A DNA stretch of 36,697 nt, from contig JAJPXQ010000069.1 of NCBI GenBank assembly GCA_021205385.1, forward strand, positions 1 to 36,697. The letters are read 5' to 3'. The translations under genes were made by a program, and so were the position numbers. Of the stretch, positions 25,081 through 33,893 are shown piece by piece; positions within the stretch are counted from its first letter, which is position 1; every line of letters starts with the position of its first letter. A model generated the notes under the pieces. It was not told the origin of the DNA and did not search any database. It was given only the letters and a program-made list of their open reading frames with translations. Source of the DNA: Lachnospiraceae bacterium. Lineage in GTDB: Bacteria; Bacillota; Clostridia; Lachnospirales; Lachnospiraceae.

Positions 25081-25840
25081 ATGGGAAGGAAAGAAGAACC
25101 TCTTGTAAAGTATTATGAGAATGCGGAGCATTTTGCGGAGCTCATGAATGGCTGGCTGTATGCAGGAAGCAGGATTCTGACATCGGAACAGGTGCACGCG
25201 AGGAATATTCGTTATACGGGGAAGACAGGGAAGGGACGTGCGACGCGGTATCGCAGCAGATATCGCGATATTGTGAAATATGTGGATGGACTGCATATCC
25301 GCCTGGTGATGGGCACAGAAATTCAGACCTACATAGATTACGCGATGACAGTCAGGATGATGGATTATGACGCGGTCGATTATACAGAGCAAATGGAAGA
25401 ATCTGGTGTTGTATCTGGGGGAGAAGCCGTGGGATGCGGAAAATCACCTGCATGGCATCCTGGACATGGAGAAAGATGCGGCGATGCTGAGAACAGTAAT
25501 GCAGGGGATATCTGCATTTCGGAATATGGGAGAAGATGCATATGACACGGTATGGCATTTTGTGAGTGATCACCGGATGCTCGAACAAAATATACGTATG
25601 GAAAATGAAAATGGAGGGGTGAACATGTGCAAGGCAATTGATGACATCTATGCGGAAGGAAAAGCAGAAGGAAAAGCAGGAGAGATTGGAATTATCCGCC
25701 GTATGTATGAGCGGAATATGAAGACAAAAGCGGCAGCGGAGCTTCTGGGTTTTTCGGATTCGTATATTACGCAGATTTACCTGATGTTCAGAGATTATCC
25801 GGAGGAAAATGATATGCAGATTGCTGCACGCAGTCTGTAG
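25081..25840 (+). pseudogene. broken Rpn-family nuclease/transposase-like gene
   Basis: Two frames together resemble the Rpn (PD-(D/E)XK) recombination-promoting nuclease/putative transposase family that is abundant in Lachnospiraceae. The first frame begins MGRKEEPLVKYYENAEHFAELMNGWLY in style (start 25081, preceded by GGAAGGAGG) and continues to IDYAMTVRMMDYDAVDY. The match then jumps to another frame at about 25390-25405 with LVLYLGEKPWDAENHLHG and ends at 25840 with a coiled tail rich in EGKAEGKAGE. Besides the frameshift, the region that normally lies between these parts is largely missing, so it is most likely inactive. It sits between the SDMH maturation genes and selD. Confidence 0.75.
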
Positions 25841-25845
25841 ACCTT

Positions 25846-25887
25846 TAAAATAATGTCACATTCCGGGTGAATAAGCGGAATGTGACA
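25846..25887 (-). terminator. terminator of the selD operon, possibly bidirectional
   Basis: A perfect 12-base-pair stem, TGTCACATTCCG at 25854-25865 with 25876-25887, and a 10-base loop. On the minus strand it is followed by TTATTTTA, giving a U-rich tail just after the selD stop. On the plus strand the tail is less U-rich. Confidence 0.85.
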
Positions 25888-25892
25888 TATGA

Positions 25893-26930
25893 TTATTCAA
25901 TAATGAGTTCCTGGTCTTTTAATTCCGTCACATAACCTATGATCTTTACCCCGTCCATCTGTGCCTGCAGCTCGCTTAGCAGCGTCTGTGCGTCCCGTTC
26001 GGCGACGGCAATCAGCAGCCCGCCGGAGGTCTGCGGGTCGAAGAGGATGTCCTGCATTGGACGCGGAACTGCCTTATCCCATTTTACATGATGTTCCACA
26101 TAGTCGCGATTACGATAGGCCCCGGCGGGAACAAAGCCCATGTCCGCCATCTCCCAGGCTTCGTGATGATAAGGGATTTCACTTGTTTGCAGATGGATCG
26201 AGCACTCGCTGCCAGCGGCCATCTCGTAGCTGTGTCCCATGAGGGAGAAACCGGTTACGTCGGTGCAGCTGTGGATCTCGTACTTCACCATGCTGTCGCG
26301 GGCGGCACGGTTGAGTCGTGCCATCTGCGCGTACAGCTTCTGCATGATAGAGTTTTCCGCGAGATCAGCCTTTGCTGCGGTCGTTAGGATGCCGACGCCG
26401 AGCGGCTTTGTCAGGATGAGCGCGTCGCCGGGCTTCGCGCCGGAATTTTTCAGGACGCGCTTCGGATGGACGAAACCGGTCACAGAGAGCCCGTACTTTG
26501 GCTCCAGGTCTTCGATCGTATGGCCTCCGGCGATGATAGTGTCCGCCTCATATGCTTTTTCATAACCGCCGCGCAGAACTTCCTGCACGGCCTCGTGTGT
26601 CATCTCGTTCGAAATGGTCATGATATTGAGCGCCAGCTTCGGTTCGCCGCCCATCGCGTAGACGTCGCTGAGCGCGTTGCAGGCCGCGATCTGGCCAAAG
26701 AGGCGCGGGTCGTCGACGATCGGCGGGAAAAAATCCAGTGTCTGGACGATCGCGGTGTCGTCGTCCACCACATAGACGCAGGCGTCGTCGCTCTTGTCAT
26801 AGCCGACGAGCAGGCGTTCGTCGTAGCGGACGGGCAGATCGCTTAGCAGCTTTACGAGCATGCCTGCGCCGACTTTGGCGCCGCAGCCCGCGCAGGACGC
26901 AAGCTTTGTCATTTTGATATCTTCACTCAT
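25893..26930 (-). CDS. selD: selenide, water dikinase
   Basis: Makes selenophosphate from selenide and ATP, the selenium donor for selenocysteine, selenouridine and the labile selenium cofactor of molybdenum hydroxylases. The 345-residue protein has SCAGCGAKVGAG near the start. Cys16 and Lys19 match the catalytic Cys17 and Lys20 of E. coli SelD; no selenocysteine codon is used. Further features are VGYDKSDDACVY, the DFFPPIVDDP ATP-binding segment, GGHTIEDLEPKYGLSVTGF and FDPQTSGGLL. AGGAGG precedes the ATG. It is last in an operon with yedE, the TusA-like and DUF3343 genes. No selA, selB or tRNA-Sec lies in the window, so it fits the orphan-selD trait, although those genes could be elsewhere. 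Confidence 0.95.
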   Translation of the reverse strand: MSEDIKMTKLASCAGCGAKVGAGMLVKLLSDLPVRYDERLLVGYDKSDDACVYVVDDDTAIVQTLDFFPPIVDDPRLFGQIAACNALSDVYAMGGEPKLALNIMTISNEMTHEAVQEVLRGGYEKAYEADTIIAGGHTIEDLEPKYGLSVTGFVHPKRVLKNSGAKPGDALILTKPLGVGILTTAAKADLAENSIMQKLYAQMARLNRAARDSMVKYEIHSCTDVTGFSLMGHSYEMAAGSECSIHLQTSEIPYHHEAWEMADMGFVPAGAYRNRDYVEHHVKWDKAVPRPMQDILFDPQTSGGLLIAVAERDAQTLLSELQAQMDGVKIIGYVTELKDQELIIE

Positions 26931-26948
26931 GAGGTCCTCCTTCCGGCA

Positions 26949-27194
26949 TCAGCTGTCTTCCGCGCGGTATACGCATTCGTAGCCCATATCTGTCACACGG
27001 ACAATCTGCTCGATCTCTCCATGCTGGTCGTGGAAGTCCGCTGACTCCGACACGAACTCCACACAGGTGCCGCAGGAGGAGCTTAAGTTCCGTGGGACGG
27101 GCATGATCGTTCCCTTAAGTCCCTGCGCGCGCAGCTCCCGGCCAAAGCGGATCGCCCCAAAGTGGGAGTAGAAGGTTGCGATGTAATGGCTCAT
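26949..27194 (-). CDS. DUF3343 putative selenium/sulfur carrier-like protein
   Basis: An 81-residue protein of the DUF3343 family. Such proteins occur beside TusA/YedF-like genes and selD and are proposed, not proven, to handle reduced selenium or sulfur. It begins MSHYIATFYSHFGAIRFG and carries Cys41 and Cys44 in SSSCGTCVEF, a thiol pair. Its start overlaps the TusA-like gene's stop as ATGA, so the two are translated together. Eighteen bases separate it from selD. Confidence 0.82.
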   Translation of the reverse strand: MSHYIATFYSHFGAIRFGRELRAQGLKGTIMPVPRNLSSSCGTCVEFVSESADFHDQHGEIEQIVRVTDMGYECVYRAEDS

Positions 27195-27391
27195 CGCGTA
27201 AGCGTCAGAAGGAAGTCGTCCCCCTTCTCCTCGACATGGACCTTGTAGCCGCTGTGCTCGGCAAAGCGGGTCACATTCTCGACCGAGACGTGGTTGTCGA
27301 CCAAAATTTCATAATTGTTTTCTTTCGATTCCAGAGCCTTCTTCAGCATGATGACCGGTTCCGGACAGGATCTTCCTCTTGCATCTACCAT
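27191..27391 (-). CDS. TusA/YedF-like sulfurtransferase
   Basis: A 66-residue TusA-fold protein. The signature RGRSCPEPVIMLKKAL holds Cys9 in the CPxP motif, which carries persulfide or perselenide in this family. It corresponds to the N-terminal domain of the selenium-linked YedF proteins; the second YedF domain is absent and the separate DUF3343 gene may take its place. AAAGGAG precedes the ATG. Between yedE and selD it probably receives selenium or sulfur and passes it on; which element is inference from context. Confidence 0.88.
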   Translation of the reverse strand: MVDARGRSCPEPVIMLKKALESKENNYEILVDNHVSVENVTRFAEHSGYKVHVEEKGDDFLLTLTR

Positions 27392-27406
27392 TTTTGTATT
27401 CTCCTT

Positions 27407-28474
27407 TTATTCCTTATGGAAGGTGTTGGCCGCCGCGATTACGGTCACGACGACAAGGCCGATAACGACAGCGATCTTTCCGTTTGCGGTCGCGCCTGCC
27501 GTGGAGGAGGCGAGAGCAAAGTTGTGCGCGCAGGCCGCTCCGACAAGCAGGCCGATAAAGGTTACAGCAGAGTCCACATTGCCCTCGCCCGCGAGCACGA
27601 GCTGGCGTAAGGGGCAGCCGCCGAGCAGCGCGCAGCCGTAGCCGACCAGCAGCATGCCGAGGAAATTCCACAGACCGTCGCTGTGTGCGATCGGCTGGTC
27701 GACAAAGCCGAGGCTGAAAGAGCCGACGAGCAGATTGCAGACCAGAGCCGCGACAATGATCATGAGGAAACCGACGAGCAGCCGCGTCTGGCGGAAGAGC
27801 AGGAAATCACGGATGCCTCCGACCATGCAGAGTCGTGTCACCTGCGCGAGCGCACCGACGATCAGACCTGCCGCCAGAGAAATCAGAATCGGCGCATGCA
27901 GCGCGCCGGGGCCGCCGCCCGCCTCGGTGAAGTAGATAAAGGCAGGAGCCGCGATCAGCAGGATGAGCATGGCCACCTCGATGACCGGCAGAACCACGCC
28001 TTCCGCCACGGGCTGCCGGTAGGTACGCTTCAGCGAGTAACCATGGTTCAGGAAGAGGATGCCGATACCGATGCCGATTGCGAAGCCGACGAGCCCGACG
28101 AGCGCGTTCAGGTCGCCACCGCCGATGCGCAGCACCATGCGGAAGGGGCAGCCGAGGAAGACCAGGCAGCCGATCATCACGAAGAACCCGAGGATAAAGC
28201 GCGTCAGCGGTGCGGAGCCGCCTCGCGGCGAGAACTCTTTGCGGAATACCGCCATGAGAAAGGCTCCGAGCACCAGCCCGATGATCTCCGGGCGTATGTA
28301 CTGAACTGCAGCGGCCTGATGGAGCCCAAGTCCGCCTGCCGTATCGCGGATAAAGCAGGCGATGCAGAAGCCCATGTTCGCCGGATTTCCGAAGACGGTC
28401 AGTGCCACAGCGATGATGCCAATGACGAGACCAACGACGGCAATGATGAGAGTTTCATTTCTGGATGTTTTCAT
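27407..28474 (-). CDS. yedE: YedE-type selenium/sulfur membrane transporter
   Basis: A 355-residue YeeE/YedE integral membrane protein with about nine or ten hydrophobic segments. The family member linked to selenium metabolism is thought to import a selenium or sulfur compound. Conserved cysteines lie in FCIACFIRD, FLGCPFRM and LLGGCPLRQL, the last two in the inverted repeat halves expected for YeeE folds. A GTG six bases upstream could also be read, but the ATG at 28474 has GGAGAG 8 bases ahead. It is the first gene of the operon running to selD. Confidence 0.9.
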   Translation of the reverse strand: MKTSRNETLIIAVVGLVIGIIAVALTVFGNPANMGFCIACFIRDTAGGLGLHQAAAVQYIRPEIIGLVLGAFLMAVFRKEFSPRGGSAPLTRFILGFFVMIGCLVFLGCPFRMVLRIGGGDLNALVGLVGFAIGIGIGILFLNHGYSLKRTYRQPVAEGVVLPVIEVAMLILLIAAPAFIYFTEAGGGPGALHAPILISLAAGLIVGALAQVTRLCMVGGIRDFLLFRQTRLLVGFLMIIVAALVCNLLVGSFSLGFVDQPIAHSDGLWNFLGMLLVGYGCALLGGCPLRQLVLAGEGNVDSAVTFIGLLVGAACAHNFALASSTAGATANGKIAVVIGLVVVTVIAAANTFHKE

Positions 28475-28516
28475 AGTCACTTCTCTCCTTCGATTGCATA
28501 AAAAAGCGTTCGACTA

Positions 28517-28539
28517 ATTATAACAGAACGGTGCCGTTC
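28517..28539 (-). promoter_or_regulatory. yedE-selD promoter with spacer dyad
   Basis: On the minus strand, TGTTATAAT (TATAAT at 28522-28517) is an extended -10, placing the mRNA start near 28510. No good -35 is seen. The dyad GAACGG-CA-CCGTTC (28526-28539) lies directly upstream of it. ACGGCACCG in this dyad matches ACGGAACCG at the same distance from TGTTATAAT in the yqeB promoter. Confidence 0.65.
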
Positions 28540-28550
28540 CTGCTATTCTT

Positions 28551-28603
28551 TTATCTGATATTTCAAACTAAACTATTGACAAAAACGATAAATCAGATAA
28601 GAT
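28551..28603 (+). promoter_or_regulatory. desulfurase promoter flanked by TTATCTGAT inverted repeats
   Basis: TTGACA at 28576-28581 and TAAGAT at 28598-28603 have a 16-base spacer. The predicted mRNA start (about 28610) coincides with the ATG at 28611, and no Shine-Dalgarno is present. TTATCTGAT at 28551-28559 is repeated in inverted form, ATCAGATAA, at 28592-28600, centres about 41 bases apart, with the second copy covering the -10. Confidence 0.6.
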
Positions 28604-28610
28604 ACTGAGT

Positions 28611-29780
28611 ATGAAGAGAGAATCTATTTACTTTGATCAGGCAGCTACATCTTACCCGAAGCCTCCCGGCGTGCCGGAGGCGATGCTCCGTTATATGACG
28701 GAGATTGGCTGCAATGTGAACCGCGGCGGCTATGCGGCGGCCTATGCCGCGGAGGACGTGTTGTTTGAGACGCGCGAGGCGATCGCGAAGCTGTTCGGCG
28801 CGGAGGATTGCAGGAACGTCGTCTTTACCTCCGGCGTCACGCTGTCACTGAATATTCTGCTGAAGGGGCTGCTGCGCCCGGGCGACCATGTGCTGGTCTC
28901 CTCCATGGAACACAACGCCGTGATGCGCCCGCTGCAGCAGCTGAAGCGGCAGGGCATCGCCTTCGACCGCATTCCCTGCGCGGCGGACGGGAGCATGGAC
29001 GTGTCCTGCCTTCCCGGAATGCTGCGGGAGAATACGCGGGCGGTCGTGACGACGCACGCGTCCAATGTCTGCGGGACATTGCTGCCGGTTGCACAGATCG
29101 GGGCGTTCTGCCGGGAAAATGGGCTTTTGTATATCCTAGACAGTGCGCAGACAGCGGGCGTTTTTCCGATTGACATGGAAGCTATGCACATCGATGCGGT
29201 CGCCTTCACCGGGCACAAGAGCCTGCTCGGACCGCAGGGGATCGGCGGCTTCGTTCTGCGGGAAGGTCTCGCGGAGGAGATCGAGCCGCTCATATCGGGC
29301 GGTACGGGGAGTATCTCGCACACGGAGGAGATTCCGACCTTCATGCCGGACCGCTTTGAGGCGGGGACGCTGAACCTCCCGGGCATTTACGGCCTCCATG
29401 CCGCGCTGCAGTATATTGAGAAAACAGGACGGGAGGAGATTCTGCAAAAGGAACTTGCGCTGACTGAACAGTTTCTCGCCGGAGCGGAGAAGATCGAGGG
29501 TTTGAAAATCATTGGACCACGGGACATCCGGAACCGCGCGCCGGTTGTCTCCGTGCAGACGAAGGGAATCGAGCTCGCGCGCTGTGCTTATCTGCTTGAT
29601 GCGGACTACCATGTTCAGACGCGCGTCGGTCTGCACTGCGCGCCGTCGGCGCACAGGACGCTGGGCACTTATCCGGAGGGAACGATCCGTTTTTCTTTCG
29701 GGCACTATAACACGGAGGAAGAGGTGGCGCGCTGTCTTGCGGCACTGAAGGAGATTTGTGATGGAGTTTCGACAGCTTGA
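28611..29780 (+). CDS. cysteine desulfurase-like class V aminotransferase of the selenium locus
   Basis: A 389-residue PLP enzyme of the family typified by E. faecalis EF2568, co-occurring with orphan selD. It probably releases selenium or sulfur from (seleno)cysteine for the labile selenium cofactor. The N-terminus [16 protein letters not shown] is family-typical and fixes the start. The PLP lysine is Lys203 in [15 protein letters not shown]. Near the C-terminus [21 protein letters not shown] holds Cys343, the likely acceptor. There is no ribosome binding site before the ATG. It reads divergently from yedE and its end overlaps the LysR gene by 20 bases. The sulfur versus selenium preference cannot be read from sequence. 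Confidence 0.88.
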   Translation: MKRESIYFDQAATSYPKPPGVPEAMLRYMTEIGCNVNRGGYAAAYAAEDVLFETREAIAKLFGAEDCRNVVFTSGVTLSLNILLKGLLRPGDHVLVSSMEHNAVMRPLQQLKRQGIAFDRIPCAADGSMDVSCLPGMLRENTRAVVTTHASNVCGTLLPVAQIGAFCRENGLLYILDSAQTAGVFPIDMEAMHIDAVAFTGHKSLLGPQGIGGFVLREGLAEEIEPLISGGTGSISHTEEIPTFMPDRFEAGTLNLPGIYGLHAALQYIEKTGREEILQKELALTEQFLAGAEKIEGLKIIGPRDIRNRAPVVSVQTKGIELARCAYLLDADYHVQTRVGLHCAPSAHRTLGTYPEGTIRFSFGHYNTEEEVARCLAALKEICDGVSTA

Positions 29781-30651
29781 AGCCTTTGTGGCGGTCGCCG
29801 AGAAGAAGAGCTTCTCGCTTGCGGCGGATGCCCTGTATCTGTCCCAGTCGACGGTCAGTTCGCATGTGAAAAATCTGGAAAAAGAATTAAAGAAGCAGCT
29901 CATCGTCCGCACGACGAAGAGCCTGCGCCTGACACCGGAGGGCGAGACCTTCCTGCACTACGCGAAGCGCATCGTGGAGACGCGGGACGCGGCGCTTGCG
30001 GCGGTTTCCGAACATTCGCAGAGCGTACTGCGGCTGGGAGCCTCCTCGATCCCTTCCGCCTTTCTGCTGCCGGAGATCATCCGCCGCTTTCGGGACGGGT
30101 ATCCCGATGTCGTCTGCGAGGTGCGGCAGGGGGACAGCAGGGATATCCATGAGATGCTGCAAGACGGGACAGTTGACATCGGGCTTCTGGGGCAGGAATT
30201 TTCTTCCGCGAAGTGCAGCTACATTCCGCTCTGTGCTGACAGGCTGGTGCTCGCCGCACCAGCCACGGATGAATACAGGCGTATGAAGGAGGAGGGAAGA
30301 GAACTCCCTGAAATTTTGAAATCACCTTACATACAAAGGGAGCGCGGCTCAGGTACGGAGGCCGTCTCCGGGCAGATCCTGCGGGAATTGGGAATGTCGC
30401 CGACATCTCTGCATATTGTGACAGGAACCAATGACCTGCAGTCGCTGACGCGAATGATCGAGATGGGCGTCGGAGTCTCGATCTGTTCCGAACTCGCGGT
30501 CAGAGAAGCGGCGGAGCAGGGAAGGATTCTCATCTGGCCGCTTCATACGACTGCGACGCGCAGCTTTTACATCGCGCACTGTGGCGGCAGGTCGCTCAGC
30601 CCGCTGATGCAGGAATTCCTAGATTGCGCGTTGGAGATGTATCGCGGGTGA
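29761..30651 (+). CDS. LysR-family regulator linked to selenium metabolism
   Basis: A 296-residue LysR-type regulator. The winged helix-turn-helix at residues 1-65 starts [20 protein letters not shown] and contains [20 protein letters not shown]. The periplasmic-binding-like effector domain covers about residues 88-296. The N-terminus closely resembles the LysR subgroup found beside selD genes. The ATG at 29761 is used because AAGGAG lies 7 bases before it inside the desulfurase gene; a GTG at 29758 is too near. Its overlap with the desulfurase gene indicates co-expression. It is a good candidate to control the divergent yedE/desulfurase promoters. The effector is unknown. Confidence 0.9.
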   Translation: MEFRQLEAFVAVAEKKSFSLAADALYLSQSTVSSHVKNLEKELKKQLIVRTTKSLRLTPEGETFLHYAKRIVETRDAALAAVSEHSQSVLRLGASSIPSAFLLPEIIRRFRDGYPDVVCEVRQGDSRDIHEMLQDGTVDIGLLGQEFSSAKCSYIPLCADRLVLAAPATDEYRRMKEEGRELPEILKSPYIQRERGSGTEAVSGQILRELGMSPTSLHIVTGTNDLQSLTRMIEMGVGVSICSELAVREAAEQGRILIWPLHTTATRSFYIAHCGGRSLSPLMQEFLDCALEMYRG

Positions 30652-30674
30652 GCAGACTGGGATACAAAAATTAT

Positions 30675-32411
30675 TTAGAAGAATGCCTCCAGTACCTCCT
30701 GCCTCCCCACGTCGACGATCCCACGCGTGGTCAGCCGAAGTTGCGGGATGACCGGCAGACTTACGAAGCCAAGCGTCATGAAGGGGTCGATGCCCTCCGA
30801 GAGACCGATATCGCGACACAGTTTTTTTAATTTTTCCAGGCGTTCTTCTGTCTCCTCGGCGGAGAGCTCACTCATCAGACCGGCGATCGGGAGCGGAAGT
30901 TCTCCTGCCACCCTTCCGTCAATCACGACGGAGAGCCCGCCGCCGTTTTTGCGCACGCAGTTTGCGGCCAGCAGGATATCCTGGTCATTCGCGCCGATTA
31001 CGATCAGATTGTGCGAGTCGTGCGCGACGCTGGAGGCGACCGCGCCTTTTTTGATTCCGTAGCCTTTGACGAAGCCGATGCCCCGGTGCCCTGTATTCTG
31101 ATGCCGTTCAAACACAACCGTCTTCAGAATATCCTGATCAGGATCCACGCCGATCGGGAATCCGGCTTTTTCGATTTTCGGTATAAGCAGCTCTCTGGTC
31201 AGCAGTTCACCCGGAATCAGTTCGATGACGCGCTCGATCGAACCGTTCGTCCGGATGGTCAGATCCGCTTCTGAAACCTCCGGCATGTGGAAGGAATCCC
31301 AGACACGGGGATAGTCTGTTCGCGGCTTCGGCGCTTTCTTCTCGGCTTCAAACGCGGGTTTGCCATCTTTATATACGCCGCACACGCGGAAATTTGTGAG
31401 ATCCTCCAGTATGACGAGATCAGCGCGGTAGCCGGGAGCGACGGCGCCGCGGTCATGGAGTCTGAAATACTGCGCAGGATTCCAGGTGGCCATTTTGATT
31501 GCATGAACCGGGTCTGCTCCCAGCCGTACCGCTTTTCGGATGATGTAGTCGATATGGCCCTTCTCAATCAGATCGCCGGGGTGCTTATCGTCGGTCACGA
31601 ACAGGCAGCGCTGATAATACGGCGCCTCACAGAGGGAGATCAGTGCTTCGAGGTTCATCGCAGCGGTCCCCTCGCGGATCATGATCCACTGACCAAGGCT
31701 CAGCTTCTCGATGGCCTCCTGTGCATTCGAGCATTCGTGATCGGAGAGGACGCCGGCTCCGGCATAGGCATTTAAGCCATTTCCGGAAAGAAGCGGCGCA
31801 TGGCCGTCGATGAGTTTTCCGCAGTTTTTCACATCCGCAATTTTCTGAAGAATGTCCTCCTCCTTATTGATGACGCCGACGGAGTTCATCATCTCGGCGA
31901 GACCGAGGACGCGCTCCTGCGCGTACCAGGGGCGGATATCTTTCGCCTCAAAGACGGCTCCCGATTCGTCGATGGCAGTGCAGGGTACGCAGGCGGGCAT
32001 CATCACGTAGACGTCCAGCGTCAGTCCCTCCGTTTCATCCAGAATATAGCGCAGGCCGTCAGCGCCCGCCACGTTTGTGATTTCGTGCGGGTCTGTGACA
32101 ACCGTAGTCGTACCGTGAGGCAGTACCGCGCGCTCGAATTCGCACGGCGAGACCATGGAACTCTCAAGATGAATATGCCCGTCCATAAATCCCGGACAGA
32201 CGTATTTTCCTTCAAGGTCGATCTCAATACCGCCGTGATAGCGTCCGATACTGGCGATCATGTCGCCAAGAATGGCAACGTCCGCTTCCTCAATTCTTTC
32301 TGTGAAAACATTGATAATCCTGGCGTTTTTCAGAACGATATCCGCCTTTACGGTTCCCGCAGCCACGTCGATCAGGCCGCGCAGTTCGTCTGTTGTTATA
32401 TTCTTCTTCAT
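30675..32411 (-). CDS. ade: adenine deaminase
   Basis: Converts adenine to hypoxanthine and ammonia, feeding purines to the xanthine dehydrogenase route. The 578-residue length is right for the AdeC amidohydrolase family. Metal-binding motifs are GFMDGHIHLESSM, VTDPHEITNVAG, and IDGHAPLLSGN; SDHECSNAQEA and LFVTDDKHPGDL provide the later His and Asp ligands. The C-terminal domain has GIKKGAVASSVAHDSHNLIVIG. AAAGGAG precedes the ATG. It converges with the LysR gene across 23 bases with no visible terminator. The upstream permease ends in a hairpin, so a separate promoter is possible but none is clear. Confidence 0.94.
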   Translation of the reverse strand: MKKNITTDELRGLIDVAAGTVKADIVLKNARIINVFTERIEEADVAILGDMIASIGRYHGGIEIDLEGKYVCPGFMDGHIHLESSMVSPCEFERAVLPHGTTTVVTDPHEITNVAGADGLRYILDETEGLTLDVYVMMPACVPCTAIDESGAVFEAKDIRPWYAQERVLGLAEMMNSVGVINKEEDILQKIADVKNCGKLIDGHAPLLSGNGLNAYAGAGVLSDHECSNAQEAIEKLSLGQWIMIREGTAAMNLEALISLCEAPYYQRCLFVTDDKHPGDLIEKGHIDYIIRKAVRLGADPVHAIKMATWNPAQYFRLHDRGAVAPGYRADLVILEDLTNFRVCGVYKDGKPAFEAEKKAPKPRTDYPRVWDSFHMPEVSEADLTIRTNGSIERVIELIPGELLTRELLIPKIEKAGFPIGVDPDQDILKTVVFERHQNTGHRGIGFVKGYGIKKGAVASSVAHDSHNLIVIGANDQDILLAANCVRKNGGGLSVVIDGRVAGELPLPIAGLMSELSAEETEERLEKLKKLCRDIGLSEGIDPFMTLGFVSLPVIPQLRLTTRGIVDVGRQEVLEAFF

Positions 32412-32439
32412 AGCTGCTCCTTTCCGCTGCGATTGATTT

Positions 32440-32470
32440 TAGAAAAAGACCCGGCGGAAGTGACTCCGCC
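32440..32470 (-). terminator. probable terminator between purine permease and adenine deaminase
   Basis: On the minus strand GGCGGA (32470-32465) pairs with TCCGCC (32458-32453) around a 6-base loop, followed by GGGTCTTTTTCT. The stem is short and the U-run begins a few bases late, so read-through into the deaminase gene is plausible. Confidence 0.55.
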
Positions 32471-32507
32471 AGGCCCTGGGTATGAAGTTGGTCGCCCTTA
32501 ACTGGTT

Positions 32508-33848
32508 TTACAGGAAAATGTATTTCAGGATAAACAATACCGCCAGCACGTACATGAGCGGGGTGATCTTCTTCGCCTTGCCGGAGCAGAGGTTGATCAC
32601 GACGTAAGAGATGACGCCAACGGCGATGCCCTCGGAGATGCTGTACATCAGGGGCATGGCGATCAGACACAGGTAGGCGGGCAACGCCTCCGTGATGTCG
32701 TTAAAGTCGATGTCGATGACCGCGGTGATCATCAGGAAGCCGACATAGATCAGCGCGGAGCCCGTCGCGAAGCTCGGAATCGCGATGAAGATCGGAGACA
32801 GGAAGATTGCCAGCAGGAACAGAAGGCCGGTGACTGCCGCCGTGAGGCCGGTGCGTCCGCCCTCGGATACGCCGGAGGAACTCTCGACGAAGGTCGTGAC
32901 GGTCGATGTGCCGCAGATCGCGCCCGCGGTGGTGCCGATCGCATCCGCGAGCAGTGCCGGCTTGATGCGCGGCAGTTTGCCTTCTTCATCGAGCATATCT
33001 GCCTTATTCGCTACGCCGATCAGTGTGCCGAGCGTGTCAAACACATCTACGAACAGGAAGGCGAAGATGATGACGACGAAGTCGAGAATCCGCACGCTGC
33101 TGAAGTCTACGTTGAAGCACTGCCCGAAGGTCTGCCCGATCGCGCCGGGGCTGAAGTTCGACCAGACCGGATAGAGTGAGGAACCCTGGTAGATGCCGAG
33201 CGCCTGGCAGATCATGCCGATCACCCAGGTGGCGATGATACCGATCAGGATGGAACCTTTGACCTTCTTCACGGAGAGAACTGCGATGATGAAAACTCCG
33301 ATGATGCAGAGCAGCGCGCTGATGCCGGTCGTATTGAAATCTGACACGAAGCTGGTGATCGCCACGAGTGTGGAGTCGTCATTCACGACCAGGCCGCCGT
33401 TCTGCAGGCCGATGAAGGCGACGAAGAGCCCGATGCCCACAGACACGCCCTTTTTGAGCTGAGCGGGTATCGCATTGAAGATGGCCTCACGCACATTGGT
33501 CAGGGAGAGCAGGATGAAAATGAGTCCCTCCACGAAGACCGCGAGCAGGGCAAACTGCCAGGAGTAGCCCATGCTGCCGCAGACCGTATAGGCGAAGTAG
33601 GCGTTCAGGCCGAGTCCGGGCGCCAGCGCGAAGGGATAATTCGCGAGCAGCGCCATTGCCATGGTACCGATGAAGGATGCGATCGCGGTCGCCATCAGGA
33701 CCGCATTTGCGTCCATGCCGGAAGCGGACAGGATCGACGGGTTCAGCGCCAGGATATAGGCCATAGTCATAAAGGTCGTAACACCGGCGATGACTTCCGT
33801 TCTCACATTTGTGCCGTTTTCCTTGAGTTTAAACAGGTTCTCTAACAT
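32508..33848 (-). CDS. AzgA/NCS2-type purine permease
   Basis: A 446-residue membrane protein of the nucleobase-cation symporter 2 superfamily, AzgA-like branch (adenine, guanine and hypoxanthine uptake). It has about 12-14 hydrophobic segments. Family motifs are EVIAGVTTFMTMAYILALNP (N-terminal), ALAPGLGLNAYFAY, FLFVDVFDTLGTLIGVA and ICGTSTVTTFVESSSGVSEG. The exact purine cannot be told, although the neighbouring adenine deaminase favours adenine or hypoxanthine; urate/xanthine permeases belong to a different branch. GAGGGGGTAAG precedes the ATG. Three GTTACA repeats lie in the short gap upstream. Confidence 0.9.
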   Translation of the reverse strand: MLENLFKLKENGTNVRTEVIAGVTTFMTMAYILALNPSILSASGMDANAVLMATAIASFIGTMAMALLANYPFALAPGLGLNAYFAYTVCGSMGYSWQFALLAVFVEGLIFILLSLTNVREAIFNAIPAQLKKGVSVGIGLFVAFIGLQNGGLVVNDDSTLVAITSFVSDFNTTGISALLCIIGVFIIAVLSVKKVKGSILIGIIATWVIGMICQALGIYQGSSLYPVWSNFSPGAIGQTFGQCFNVDFSSVRILDFVVIIFAFLFVDVFDTLGTLIGVANKADMLDEEGKLPRIKPALLADAIGTTAGAICGTSTVTTFVESSSGVSEGGRTGLTAAVTGLLFLLAIFLSPIFIAIPSFATGSALIYVGFLMITAVIDIDFNDITEALPAYLCLIAMPLMYSISEGIAVGVISYVVINLCSGKAKKITPLMYVLAVLFILKYIFL

Positions 33849-33893
33849 TTTTCTTACCCCCTCTTTAAAATGTTAATCTGGAACAGGTTTACG

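Noticed and set aside
25893..26930. Selenocysteine in SelD or another gene of the selenium block
   Set aside because: The catalytic position of SelD is Cys16 by ordinary codon, and all recognised genes reach family length without an in-frame UGA. I did not find a gene broken only by UGA.
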